Source of the DNA: Symbiodinium natans
Lineage: Eukaryota; Sar; Dinophyceae; Suessiales; Symbiodiniaceae
Assembly: GCA_905221605.1 (NCBI GenBank)
Contig: CAJNDS010002288.1
Span: forward strand, 429,921-493,920
DNA: 64,000 nt
Direction of reading: 5' to 3'
Part shown: positions 29,435 to 38,782 of the stretch, in pieces
Position numbering within the stretch: the first letter of the stretch is position 1
Layout: every line of letters starts with the position of its first letter
The notes under the pieces: generated by a model
Seen by the model: only the letters and a program-made list of their open reading frames with translations
Told to the model about the DNA's origin: nothing
Database searches by the model: none
Position numbers and translations under genes: made by a program

Positions 29435-32400
29435 AAGGACTAACATATGAAGGAGCGGATGCCGGGGAAGCGGCACAGAGCGATAGCGTGAAGGTGAGAA
29501 AGCACATTTTGGACAGGATAGCCACGGATGAAACCACGGGGTTAAATGACCTGCTGATGATGCTGGACAAGACTATTGGTACCAGCGGCGAGGCCGAAAC
29601 GCTAGTCCGGATAGCCAACTATCTGTGGCCGTGTGCTCCTCAAGAAATCTTGGACGGTGGGATGGCTCAGAAACCTCTAGGGGACACGAGGCCAGAAATC
29701 TTGAAAATCAAACATGCAATTGAAGGTAGCAAACGCGTCATAGTGCACATCTGTTGCGGGAAATCAAGGGGGAAGTTTGATGACATAGCAACTGAGTTAG
29801 GGATGAGTGTGATAGACATTGACATGGAGGAGAACGTACTGCGCCCTGACACATGGTGGTGGCTAGTAAAGTTGGCCACGACCGACCTGGTGTTCTGCTG
29901 GTTAGCCGGACCGCCCTGCAGAACGAGGTCCGTGATGAGATACAAGAGGCCTGGGCCGATCCCGCTGAGGTCGAGGAATGGGCCGGAGAGATGGGGATAT
30001 TCGATAATCAGTTGGGCACAAAAGCAGGAATGCCGTGACGACGACATCATCATCATCTTGCGCATTTGCATGCTCATTTTGATAGGAAAGGCACGCCACA
30101 AGTCATCGAGGACCTCAGCAATGTGCCTAATCGAACAGCCGCAGGACCCCGAGACGTATTGGGACGAGACACCAGAAGGAGGATACGCATCGTTATGGGC
30201 GACGGAAGAATGGGATAGAACGAGCGCCATCCTGGGAACTAGTCTGTTCAGCTTTGATCAGGGACCGATGGGACACTCAAGGAGAAAGCCGACGACGATA
30301 GCAACTGATACCGAGCTGATAGGATGGGCGGTCAATCTTAGAGGACCAGGGACCGGAGCGACGGACGATGGCGATGATAGAAGCAAGGGCGAGATGAGCG
30401 AGTCACAAAACTGGTCGGAGTGGGCACCGGGATTAGTGCGAGCCATCAAGGAGACTATGCGTAAGCACCACCGAATTTCATCAGTGGTCGAAAAGGGGAT
30501 AGACGAGAGGAATAGGGAGACAACGACAGAACAAGACGATGGTGATGGTCGACTGAGAACGACGTTCTACTGCGCCGCGTGTAAGGCCGATTCATCCGGG
30601 GTATGCGGTTTTTGTGAAAGAGCTTTGAGTCCTGAGCAGATTGAGGCGGGGCAAAGCGCACGCAATATGACGGATGCGGAGTTTCAGCTCATCCACGGAA
30701 TGAAGAAGAGTCCGGATGACGACCTAAGGATCGCGGAGCAAGTCGTCGCTGTACCCGGCGAGGAGGAAAGCGCCGAAAACGGAGGCGAATTGGATGACGA
30801 TATAGATTTGCCAGGAATAGCCGATGAAGAACAGGCTAGAAGAGGAGTGGGAGAGCCTCAGAAGGATGATAGCGCCGGTGACATGGGAGAAGTGGAACAA
30901 GCAAAGGCAGAGGACGGACCTGCGGATCAGGTTCGAGTTGCGGATAGAATTGGCGAAGGGATAGGGTCGAGCAAAACTGTGAGCATCCGGAGAGCAAGAT
31001 ACTCACCGGAGTATGCAAAGTCGACGGAACATTTGCTCACGCATCTCCCAAAGAACATGCACTGCGTTGCTTGTCGACAAGGCAAAGCAATAAACGTCCC
31101 CTTCAACAGGGGCGAAGGCATCACAGACAAGGGCGCCGAGAAGTTCGGGGAGAGGGTCACTGCTGACACGATAGTTCTTCGCAGCAACAAAGACAAGGGA
31201 ATCCGCGGAGAAAACAATGCCATCGTGATGTTCGACTTCAAGACACAGTGGATACACTGCACGCCCGTAAAGTCCAGGGGAACGGATGAGTTTGTGCGAG
31301 CTATCAATGAGTTCCGAGGCCCAGATATGGTAGTGCATCTGTACGCAGACGGAGCCGGTGAATTCTCAAAAGCCTGCGACGTCATAGGAACTTGCAGGGC
31401 GACTTCTACACCCGGATTACCCCGAACGAATAGCATAGCGGAGCTCAAGGTCAAAGAAGTAATCTACGGTGGCAGAGTATTGCTGAGACAAGCAGGACTA
31501 GAACCGAAGTGGTGGCCGTACGCTGTGCAGACGTTCTGCTTCCATAGGAACGTACAACAAGTGGACGGGGTAAGCCCGTACGGGAAAAGACATGGCAACG
31601 AGCAAGACAAAGTGAAACTGATTCCTTTCGGGGCACTTGTTAACTACCTCCCCATTGCCGAAAAGCCTAGAAAAGCTGGCAAAGAGGACGCGGCCCTGCT
31701 CGAACGGGGGGATCCTGAAAATGACGCTCTTGAGATTCTCGGAGCTGATGAAGATGTTTCGAGCATGGCCTTGCCCTCTGAAACGAAGGAAACTAAAGAA
31801 CAACGCTCGCAAAGGGAGGAAGAGCTGAGAGAGATCGATAGACGTGCGCTCGACATGGTCATGACGCAGGACTTTGATGTGCAGCATGCAAAGGACATCA
31901 TCCTGAAGTTCACTTCGATAGAAAAAGGAATAGCGAAGAATTCGCGGAGCATGGCCACCGGTAGAGGGTTCATAGTCCTGGGGCTGTATGCGTACGGAGG
32001 AAAGATTGGCGTTACGAATAGTGCCAAAGAATATCCGGGGATAGCCATGGTGTGCTGCGAGCTGATAGCAAAATGCTTCCCAGCAGCTACTTTTACAACG
32101 GTGATTGTGTCTGTCGGAACCAGGATGGGGCCTCACAAGGACAAGTTTAACGAGAGCCAGACATACAACTTTGTTGTACCGGTAAGCGAGAGGGCGGGCG
32201 AAGCTATGATCTGGACAGAAGAGGAACAGTGTGCGAGTGGGGGTGGCAAGGCCGCCGGGATAGAGAAAGAGGTGCTTCCGGGAAAATGGATATGGGGAAG
32301 GACTCGGAAGGTGGATAGTGGGCTAAAGTTCAATCCAAGAGTTTGGCATGCTACCGAAGATGCCTTGGCGCCGGAGGATAGAGTGATAGCGGTGGGATAT

Positions 32401-35400
32401 ACCCTGGCAGCGGGTAAAAAGGCATCTGTGGACGACAAGTGGAAGTTGATGAGGCTGGGCTTCAGATTGGATGAGCACTTTGCGACATTAGCGGATGGCT
32501 TATGCCAGGCAGCGTGTGCAGACAATGGTGGGGATGGGGAAGAATATGTAGATCACGACGCCGAGGAAGAGCAAGCGTATGCCATGGCATCCAAGGCGAA
32601 GTTCGACACTCCGACATCACCCGGATTGTTCCTAGGTTACGCGCTCCAACCAGGGGGTGTTCCGAGCGGAGACTATATAGTGGTTGAGCTGGCGCACCTG
32701 TATCACGGATGGACGGTACCGTCGATACACCGCGTGAAGAGGATAGTACTTGACGAGGAGATGCCCAACTACTTCCCGATGCAAGCTGTGGCTGATAGGA
32801 AGTCGAGAATCATGACAGCGACTCGAGCTGATGCCCTGGCCAGATTGGAACTGGAGAGAGAGGGGCAGCAAGGAGAGGAGACGGAGGAAATCTTCGCAGA
32901 GGAGAGAAGGGTACGAGCCGATGTGATGAGACAAATTAAGTGCGACGATCAGCATCTTCAAAACGGGGATTTCTGGGAACATGATGAGATAGACCATTCG
33001 TGGACGCTTCATCACATCTTACCCCGAAAGGAGCTGTGTACCCCAGGCGAGGAGGTCAAAGGTACAGGTGGCCCCGGGGATAGAGAGCTGGGTCCAAGGA
33101 GGCGAACGTGGATAGTGTACGCCGATGGTACATCGGAGGTGCTGGATGAGGATAGAATGAAGGGCAAGAAGAAGATCACCAAGAAATGGACGGGGTGCAC
33201 TACGTTCTGGGAAAAGGGGGAGCCTGAGGGAGAGATAGATGATGAAGCCAAGGAGCGGGCGCGGGGAGAGAAGGCGACGGGTATACGGGGGGTGGGTTTA
33301 GACTACGAACAAGACATGCCCAGAATAGAGCGGCCGTACGCGAGATCTCACAAACCCAACTCCATTTCGTCAGCAGAGTGGAATAGGATGAGCCCGGGAC
33401 AGCGACTACGTTATATCGAGGGAGACAAAGAGAGGATCATCAGAGGAGAGAGGCCCCCTTCGGCCGTTCGAGGGCAAGAGGAAATAGGACCGCGTCCCGC
33501 AGAAATTGGAGTTCGAGAATGGATGGAGAAAATCACCGACCATGGCCAGGAATTCTCACCGCCGGAGTACCGATGGGATCCCCCACCGGGAATGCCTGAG
33601 GGTGGCCGAGTATGGGCAGTAAGAAACAATCGCGCCACATCCTACCGATTCTATGGCGGAAGGGACAAAAGACGGCTCGAGCTCTGGTGGAGGGTCACTC
33701 GGAGCGCCAATACTGGAGAGGTCTTAGAATCCATTGAATATGACTCATGCATACAGGCGGAGATGATGCGCAATAGAGGGAGATACCGATTCGTTGTGCC
33801 CAGGGACATCATCACGGAGTTCTGGTACATCCCCGACGGAGGAGAAGACCGACGAATCAGGGATAGAGGAGAACCAGCAGAACCTGCCGCACCGGCTTCC
33901 AGGATGGGAGATACTGAGGAGGTTGCGAAAACCATCAATCAATTGTGCAGCACAGCTGGAATAGCGCGAACGCCGTCCGACAACATCATTGGGGAAATAA
34001 TGAGGGAGTTGGGCGAGCAGCCTAAAGTGCAGGTCATGGGGGTCGGAATAGAAGAAATCGGGGATAACGGAGGTGAGAACGTATCTTGGATATCGGGGGA
34101 AGGATGTGTGATAGGAGAGGGTGTGACGGATGTGGTCATCGCTATCGATGCGTCTAGCGAAGGCATGAGTGTAGAAGTCGATCGAAAGGCATCCGGTTGG
34201 AGACGTGAGGAAGGTCTAGATAGTACGCGAGAGGCTCGAGATAGAGTGTTTGGTAATGTAGAAAAGGTTATCACCGACGCCAACAGCAGAGGAATAGTGG
34301 CTACGACCATCTGGATAGGCGGCAAAAGTCGATTGGCTGACGAGACCATTGTTCGAATGGCGCTTGCCTGGGACATGTGGATAGTACGGAGTGATGGATG
34401 CATGCTGGGTATGAATGACGGGGTGGACGCGTCGTGTTACATAGGAATGGTCACACCATGTATGATGAATGCGATCGCGGCGGACATGTTAGCATGCGAT
34501 CATATGCCAAGGGATCATGAGTTAATGTCGCACATGGTGAGGACATCGGACGCGAAAGTGGACGTACAACGAGAGCAGGAGCGTAAAGCGATACGCGAAA
34601 TGATCAAGGTGATAGAGGACGTGATAAACATCTGCGGCGAGGAAGAGGGTGACTCGGTGTCGATGGCATGTGAAGAACACGAGGGAGAGTATCTCGGATA
34701 TAGCAGTGGTATGGTGACACTGGACGTGGACTCCTTGGCACAGCTGGAAAAGGGAACGATTAGAGGTGACGAGACCGGGGGATCACTAGAGAAGCTGCTG
34801 AAGATAGCCAAGAGAAGAATGAACGGAGGAAACTCGTATTGGGTGATAGACATGGAGGGAGACGACGAGCACGTCGACGATGCTACGGATAGAGAAGATC
34901 AGACGCTGCTGAGGAACTATGCTGCTGCGGCTGCCGAGGATGGGGCACCGTACATCAGTCGTGAGGAGCCCAGATGGAAAAGATGCATAGTTATGAATAA
35001 TCCAGGCCGAGAGGCAATGGGGGAGGTCTTCGGACCCCGGGCGAAACACATACAGGACCTGCGCGTGATCCTGGTCGACGGCGACGACAGAGGCAAGGTT
35101 ATGATGATGAAGCCAAACAGTCGCCGCACCAGACATAGCACCGGAGGGGCCGCAGTAGCTTACCCTGGAGAAGAGCTCGAGGTGGGAGACATGAACAGCA
35201 ACGGATGGATAGTAGTGCTGACCGGGGAGGGGGAGAACAGCGACACAGACCGACGCCACGACCAAGATAGAGAGGAAAGCTCCGGATTCGACGACCAGAG
35301 TGATGTGTTTGACTCAGAAGGGTGGACGCTGTCGGACTTGGAAGAGGAACGGGAACCTGTGGATGAGGCATTCTTCAGGGCCAGGCACGCTGAAACCATC

Positions 35401-37539
35401 AACCTCGAGACTATGGAGAAGGGCGAATGCGACATAGTCATGTGGGAGGCAGAGAGGAATGCACTGGTCCTCGAACTAAAGGACGACATCCATGTTCCGT
35501 TGATAGGATACACCTGGGTTCGTACTGGGATAGCGTATCCGGAAGATCCTGGCACAAGTGTGAGAGTGTCTGCGCTTGGACAACTTGTGGCGGAAACTAT
35601 GTGCGACGTCATAGGATACGAGGTATCACCTGAGCGAGAAATCCTGGTGGCTATACAGAATAGGAATAGCTTTCCCATCACGTTTGGAGGAAGAGGGGGG
35701 CCAATCATGAGAATGGAGTTCGCTAAGGGAGTATGTCTACGACCGAGGATGCGCGGGTGCATGATGCCTGAGAACGTGAAGGAAGTGAGACATCGCAGGG
35801 CACATCGGGAGAGCAAGAAAGCAATCTGGGCGAGAGAGGCCCGTGCAAGGGAAAGAGATAGGGATAGTATGGATCATGGTCTGAGAGCGAGGAGGAATAG
35901 AGATGAGGATAGGCGACGAATCGGAATCAAGCATGTCTCGAATAGGGCATACAAATGCCGAGAATGTCGACGAATGTTGGAGGGAAAAGCCAAGGTACCT
36001 AGCCTGATCCTCACGTCGATGACGCTTTGCTTCGCATGCTTCATGAACAAGCATACTACACCCGTTGATAATTTGATCCGGCAGGGTTATCAGACTGAAG
36101 ACGAGGAGTATGGAGATGGAATAGTCGCAGTCCCTGCTATACAGGTGGATGCAGATCAAGAGGATAGTTGGGAAGAGGTTGCGGAAAATGAAGTGTGTGA
36201 TAGCATCGACGAGACAGTGGGAGAGTGTGAGCCACTGATGGCCACAATCATAGAGGATGAAGAGGAGGACATCGAGGAAGTTTTCGGACTTGTCGCTAGA
36301 CCCGTGACGAAGGCTGAGAGGGCGATCAACCCCAAGGCTCGGGCAGCGCTTGATAAAGAATGGAAAAAGCTGATGGATCAAGTGGTCTGGATAATGGAGG
36401 AGGTGCGTTCGTGGAAGGACGTTCAACGGGAGGCAATGGATAGAGGGGAAATAGCTCATGTAGGTCGTATCTTTGACATCTGTGTGGAAAAGAACTGGGA
36501 GCTTGCTGAAGACGATCCTCTTAGAAAGTATAAGGGGAGAGTTGTGTTTGAGGGATGTCATGTCAAAGACCAGGAGGGAAAGTGGGCCATCTTTCAGGAA
36601 ATCACATCATGTCCCGCGACACTTGAGGCAGGCAAGATGGCGGATGCCTATGGGATGCTGCCAGGACACGACATCGAAATGTCGGACGGTGAGTCGGCGT
36701 ACACGCAGGCGCTGTTGGGGGGGCCTAAAACATGGATACGGATCCCGAGGGATAGGTGGCCAGATGAATGGGAGGGCATAGACGACCCCGTGGTGCCACT
36801 GAGGCTAGCTTTATACGGGCATCCGGATGCCGGGGGGTTCTGGGAAAAGCACTGCGAAAAGGCCGTGACTGAGGTCGGCTTCGAATTCCTCTCAGATTGG
36901 CCTAGTGTGTTCTTCCATAAGGAGCTGAAGCTGATGCTGGTGATCTACGTCGACGACTTCAAGCTTGCGGGGCCCAAAGAGAACTTAGCGATAGGATGGG
37001 AGAAGCTGGCGAAGAGAATCAAGCTCGAAGAGCCACGAAGTATGGGCAGATACTTGGGATGCTTGCACACGGCTAGCGCGATACCTTTTCGGTCGCCGTT
37101 TGAGCCGAGACACGAGTGGACGAAGATCATCGAGCCCAAGAAGGAACCGCCTAATTTCGTGGGGAAGGCCGAGGCGAAGGAAGATAGTCCAGATGAGATC
37201 AGGATCCTTCGATATGATGTTACCGACTTCATGAAGCAGTGTGTGGATAGGTACCAAGAGTTGTGCTCGACGGCGTATCCTAAGCCGCTGGATAAAGCTA
37301 AGACCCCTTATCTCGACGAGAGCCGCCCAGAATTCGACGAGAACCCAGTGGACGACAAGGTGAATGAAATTATGGGGATAGCCAAGTACGAGCTGCCGGA
37401 TGATGGGCCGGGAGTGTTGAAAGAGCACGCCCCAGCGGTCCTCATGAAGATCTTGTATGGGGCCAGGGTCGGGAGGTATGACCTCCCGACCAGTACAGGT
37501 TCTGGCATCGAGGCTGACGACCTGGACGCACCTCTGTGA
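29410..37539 (+). CDS. pol: Pol polyprotein: methyltransferase-like, integrase, oxygenase-like, RT (ORF3)
   Basis: 2,709 aa. The frame opens at GTG 29410 inside ORF2 with no early ATG, so it is probably reached by -1 frameshift. Domains: about 107-250, a Rossmann-type methyltransferase-like unit (HICCG at 113-117, GPPC with Cys170, E242-Q-P); CxxC pairs near 388; integrase zinc site H541-x3-H545...C552-x2-C555; integrase core D609, D647, E678; about 830-1,020, a 2OG-Fe(II) oxygenase-like region (H909-x-D911...H980...R991); the copia 'FLGY' motif near 1074; a long unknown part; CxxC...CxxC at 2183-2210; RT from about 2,297 with Asp2426 and YVDD at 2513-2516. Expected roles: reverse transcription and integration. 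Normal copia Pol is about 1,000-1,500 aa. The RT thumb runs out of frame at 37539; RNase H continues in the +1 frame. Confidence 0.85.
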   Translation: MDRQNHKIEGLTYEGADAGEAAQSDSVKVRKHILDRIATDETTGLNDLLMMLDKTIGTSGEAETLVRIANYLWPCAPQEILDGGMAQKPLGDTRPEILKIKHAIEGSKRVIVHICCGKSRGKFDDIATELGMSVIDIDMEENVLRPDTWWWLVKLATTDLVFCWLAGPPCRTRSVMRYKRPGPIPLRSRNGPERWGYSIISWAQKQECRDDDIIIILRICMLILIGKARHKSSRTSAMCLIEQPQDPETYWDETPEGGYASLWATEEWDRTSAILGTSLFSFDQGPMGHSRRKPTTIATDTELIGWAVNLRGPGTGATDDGDDRSKGEMSESQNWSEWAPGLVRAIKETMRKHHRISSVVEKGIDERNRETTTEQDDGDGRLRTTFYCAACKADSSGVCGFCERALSPEQIEAGQSARNMTDAEFQLIHGMKKSPDDDLRIAEQVVAVPGEEESAENGGELDDDIDLPGIADEEQARRGVGEPQKDDSAGDMGEVEQAKAEDGPADQVRVADRIGEGIGSSKTVSIRRARYSPEYAKSTEHLLTHLPKNMHCVACRQGKAINVPFNRGEGITDKGAEKFGERVTADTIVLRSNKDKGIRGENNAIVMFDFKTQWIHCTPVKSRGTDEFVRAINEFRGPDMVVHLYADGAGEFSKACDVIGTCRATSTPGLPRTNSIAELKVKEVIYGGRVLLRQAGLEPKWWPYAVQTFCFHRNVQQVDGVSPYGKRHGNEQDKVKLIPFGALVNYLPIAEKPRKAGKEDAALLERGDPENDALEILGADEDVSSMALPSETKETKEQRSQREEELREIDRRALDMVMTQDFDVQHAKDIILKFTSIEKGIAKNSRSMATGRGFIVLGLYAYGGKIGVTNSAKEYPGIAMVCCELIAKCFPAATFTTVIVSVGTRMGPHKDKFNESQTYNFVVPVSERAGEAMIWTEEEQCASGGGKAAGIEKEVLPGKWIWGRTRKVDSGLKFNPRVWHATEDALAPEDRVIAVGYTLAAGKKASVDDKWKLMRLGFRLDEHFATLADGLCQAACADNGGDGEEYVDHDAEEEQAYAMASKAKFDTPTSPGLFLGYALQPGGVPSGDYIVVELAHLYHGWTVPSIHRVKRIVLDEEMPNYFPMQAVADRKSRIMTATRADALARLELEREGQQGEETEEIFAEERRVRADVMRQIKCDDQHLQNGDFWEHDEIDHSWTLHHILPRKELCTPGEEVKGTGGPGDRELGPRRRTWIVYADGTSEVLDEDRMKGKKKITKKWTGCTTFWEKGEPEGEIDDEAKERARGEKATGIRGVGLDYEQDMPRIERPYARSHKPNSISSAEWNRMSPGQRLRYIEGDKERIIRGERPPSAVRGQEEIGPRPAEIGVREWMEKITDHGQEFSPPEYRWDPPPGMPEGGRVWAVRNNRATSYRFYGGRDKRRLELWWRVTRSANTGEVLESIEYDSCIQAEMMRNRGRYRFVVPRDIITEFWYIPDGGEDRRIRDRGEPAEPAAPASRMGDTEEVAKTINQLCSTAGIARTPSDNIIGEIMRELGEQPKVQVMGVGIEEIGDNGGENVSWISGEGCVIGEGVTDVVIAIDASSEGMSVEVDRKASGWRREEGLDSTREARDRVFGNVEKVITDANSRGIVATTIWIGGKSRLADETIVRMALAWDMWIVRSDGCMLGMNDGVDASCYIGMVTPCMMNAIAADMLACDHMPRDHELMSHMVRTSDAKVDVQREQERKAIREMIKVIEDVINICGEEEGDSVSMACEEHEGEYLGYSSGMVTLDVDSLAQLEKGTIRGDETGGSLEKLLKIAKRRMNGGNSYWVIDMEGDDEHVDDATDREDQTLLRNYAAAAAEDGAPYISREEPRWKRCIVMNNPGREAMGEVFGPRAKHIQDLRVILVDGDDRGKVMMMKPNSRRTRHSTGGAAVAYPGEELEVGDMNSNGWIVVLTGEGENSDTDRRHDQDREESSGFDDQSDVFDSEGWTLSDLEEEREPVDEAFFRARHAETINLETMEKGECDIVMWEAERNALVLELKDDIHVPLIGYTWVRTGIAYPEDPGTSVRVSALGQLVAETMCDVIGYEVSPEREILVAIQNRNSFPITFGGRGGPIMRMEFAKGVCLRPRMRGCMMPENVKEVRHRRAHRESKKAIWAREARARERDRDSMDHGLRARRNRDEDRRRIGIKHVSNRAYKCRECRRMLEGKAKVPSLILTSMTLCFACFMNKHTTPVDNLIRQGYQTEDEEYGDGIVAVPAIQVDADQEDSWEEVAENEVCDSIDETVGECEPLMATIIEDEEEDIEEVFGLVARPVTKAERAINPKARAALDKEWKKLMDQVVWIMEEVRSWKDVQREAMDRGEIAHVGRIFDICVEKNWELAEDDPLRKYKGRVVFEGCHVKDQEGKWAIFQEITSCPATLEAGKMADAYGMLPGHDIEMSDGESAYTQALLGGPKTWIRIPRDRWPDEWEGIDDPVVPLRLALYGHPDAGGFWEKHCEKAVTEVGFEFLSDWPSVFFHKELKLMLVIYVDDFKLAGPKENLAIGWEKLAKRIKLEEPRSMGRYLGCLHTASAIPFRSPFEPRHEWTKIIEPKKEPPNFVGKAEAKEDSPDEIRILRYDVTDFMKQCVDRYQELCSTAYPKPLDKAKTPYLDESRPEFDENPVDDKVNEIMGIAKYELPDDGPGVLKEHAPAVLMKILYGARVGRYDLPTSTGSGIEADDLDAPL

Positions 37540-38704
37540 CAAGAGGATGCATAGACTGATCTCATACATCAACGAGACGACGACAACGAGTCTCTACGGA
37601 TGGGTCGGGGATAGAATAGGAGACATCCGTCTCGTGCTATACTGCGACACCGATCTTGCCAGCGACAAGAATGACCATAGATCTACATCAGGGGTGTATC
37701 TTTGTCTTCAAGGACCGCACACTTTCGTTCCTATAGCTGCATACTGCAAGAAACAAACGTCATGCTCCAAAAGTACCCCTGAAGCTGAGATAGTAGCCCT
37801 GCACGATGGCATCACGAAACAGGGAATACCGGGGTTGGCACTATGGGAGATGATGAAGGAGAGTATAGAACCCTTGATAGTGGCAGAAGACAATGAGGCG
37901 GCTGTTAGAGTGATTGTCTCGGGCAAGAATCCGAACATGAGGTACCTGTCTAGAACACAACGAATAGACATAGCTAGGCTGAACCAGTTCTACGAGGCAG
38001 TCATGTTCACGTTTGTCAATTGTCCTACTGAGTATCAGGCTGCCAACATGATGACCAAGGCCATCAATGAAGCACGAGAGTGGTTAAGGGATATGTACAC
38101 TACCGCACATTTCGGTGAAGAGGAGTTCGGGAACGCAACGGGAACCATCTTAGCTATGCCCGCGTGGGGGGGGGTATCCCAAAATCAGCTCGAGTATGAC
38201 ATCAGGGATAATGTCGGGATAGCAACGTCCATAGTGGGAAGATGGATAATTTGGGAAATGGTGTGGGATATCAAACACTCGCCAATTCTGGAGGTCGATG
38301 AGGCGATCGTCGGTGAGTGCGACGGGATAGTTGTGATAGCACCGAAGCGAGTTGACTCGCCTTCTCGACTAGCCCGCGGAGCAGAGCTTAAGCTGGGAAG
38401 AAAGGACCAAAGTGCGGCTGATAGCCTAGCTTTACTAGTCGATAGAGTGATCGCTGCGGGCATCGGGATTGTTCTGATCAATCGCAGTGATGCCGCCATA
38501 TCCGAGGGAATAGCGAGAATTCTTGCTGCACGTGGAAAACTGGCTCGAATGCGGGGAAAGACGCAGATAGGAGAGCTTCATGACAAAGGAGAGAACGTAC
38601 AATGCACCATATACGTTAATGAAGAATCAAAGGCTCGGATAGAAAATAGCGATATGGTGAATATTGAAGCACTTTGTAATGCTCTTCAACGACGTCTTGA
38701 CTAG
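37457..38704 (+). CDS. RNase H domain ORF, +1 to RT (ORF4, copy 1)
   Basis: 415 aa from ATG 37457, or continuous with the RT by a +1 shift near 37486. Residues about 55-215 are a copia-type RNase H: Asp64 in 'YCDTDLASD', Glu111 in 'STPEAEIVAL', Asp145 in 'AEDNEAAV', and 'TQRIDIARLNQ' near the end. This domain removes RNA from the RNA/DNA hybrid in reverse transcription. About 200 further residues carry an alpha/beta-like piece (CDGIVVIAPKR ... GIGIVLINR) of unknown role. The frame break with RT is the same in the second copy at 44340-45587. It may be programmed recoding or a fixed disabling change. Confidence 0.8.
   Translation: MGPGSGGMTSRPVQVLASRLTTWTHLCDKRMHRLISYINETTTTSLYGWVGDRIGDIRLVLYCDTDLASDKNDHRSTSGVYLCLQGPHTFVPIAAYCKKQTSCSKSTPEAEIVALHDGITKQGIPGLALWEMMKESIEPLIVAEDNEAAVRVIVSGKNPNMRYLSRTQRIDIARLNQFYEAVMFTFVNCPTEYQAANMMTKAINEAREWLRDMYTTAHFGEEEFGNATGTILAMPAWGGVSQNQLEYDIRDNVGIATSIVGRWIIWEMVWDIKHSPILEVDEAIVGECDGIVVIAPKRVDSPSRLARGAELKLGRKDQSAADSLALLVDRVIAAGIGIVLINRSDAAISEGIARILAARGKLARMRGKTQIGELHDKGENVQCTIYVNEESKARIENSDMVNIEALCNALQRRLD
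37467..37491 (+). promoter_or_regulatory. perfect 11-bp hairpin at RT/RNase H frame change
   Basis: GGTCGGGAGGT, loop ATG, ACCTCCCGACC: a perfect inverted repeat of 11 bp with a 3-nt loop. The codon series GAC CTC (C) CGA in the 3' arm is where the frame must change by +1 to link RT to RNase H. The same hairpin occurs at 44350-44374 in the second copy. Confidence 0.5.
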
Positions 38705-38771
38705 AGCGACTTTTGTGCGACCTTGCGTTGCATGCAGGTGTAAGGAAGAAGAGGGCTCTAGCGACCTGCAT
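38701..38771 (+). promoter_or_regulatory. pseudoknot-capable RNA between ORF4 and ORF5
   Basis: CTAGAGC (38701-38707, containing the TAG stop of ORF4) pairs with GCTCTAG (38755-38761). ATGCAGGT (38732-38739) pairs with ACCTGCAT (38764-38771). The order 1-2-1'-2' allows a pseudoknot that ends 11 nt before the ATG of ORF5. In-frame stops at 38741-38743 and beyond rule out simple readthrough. Repeated at 45584-45654. Confidence 0.4.
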
Positions 38772-38782
38772 AGCGTGGAGCC

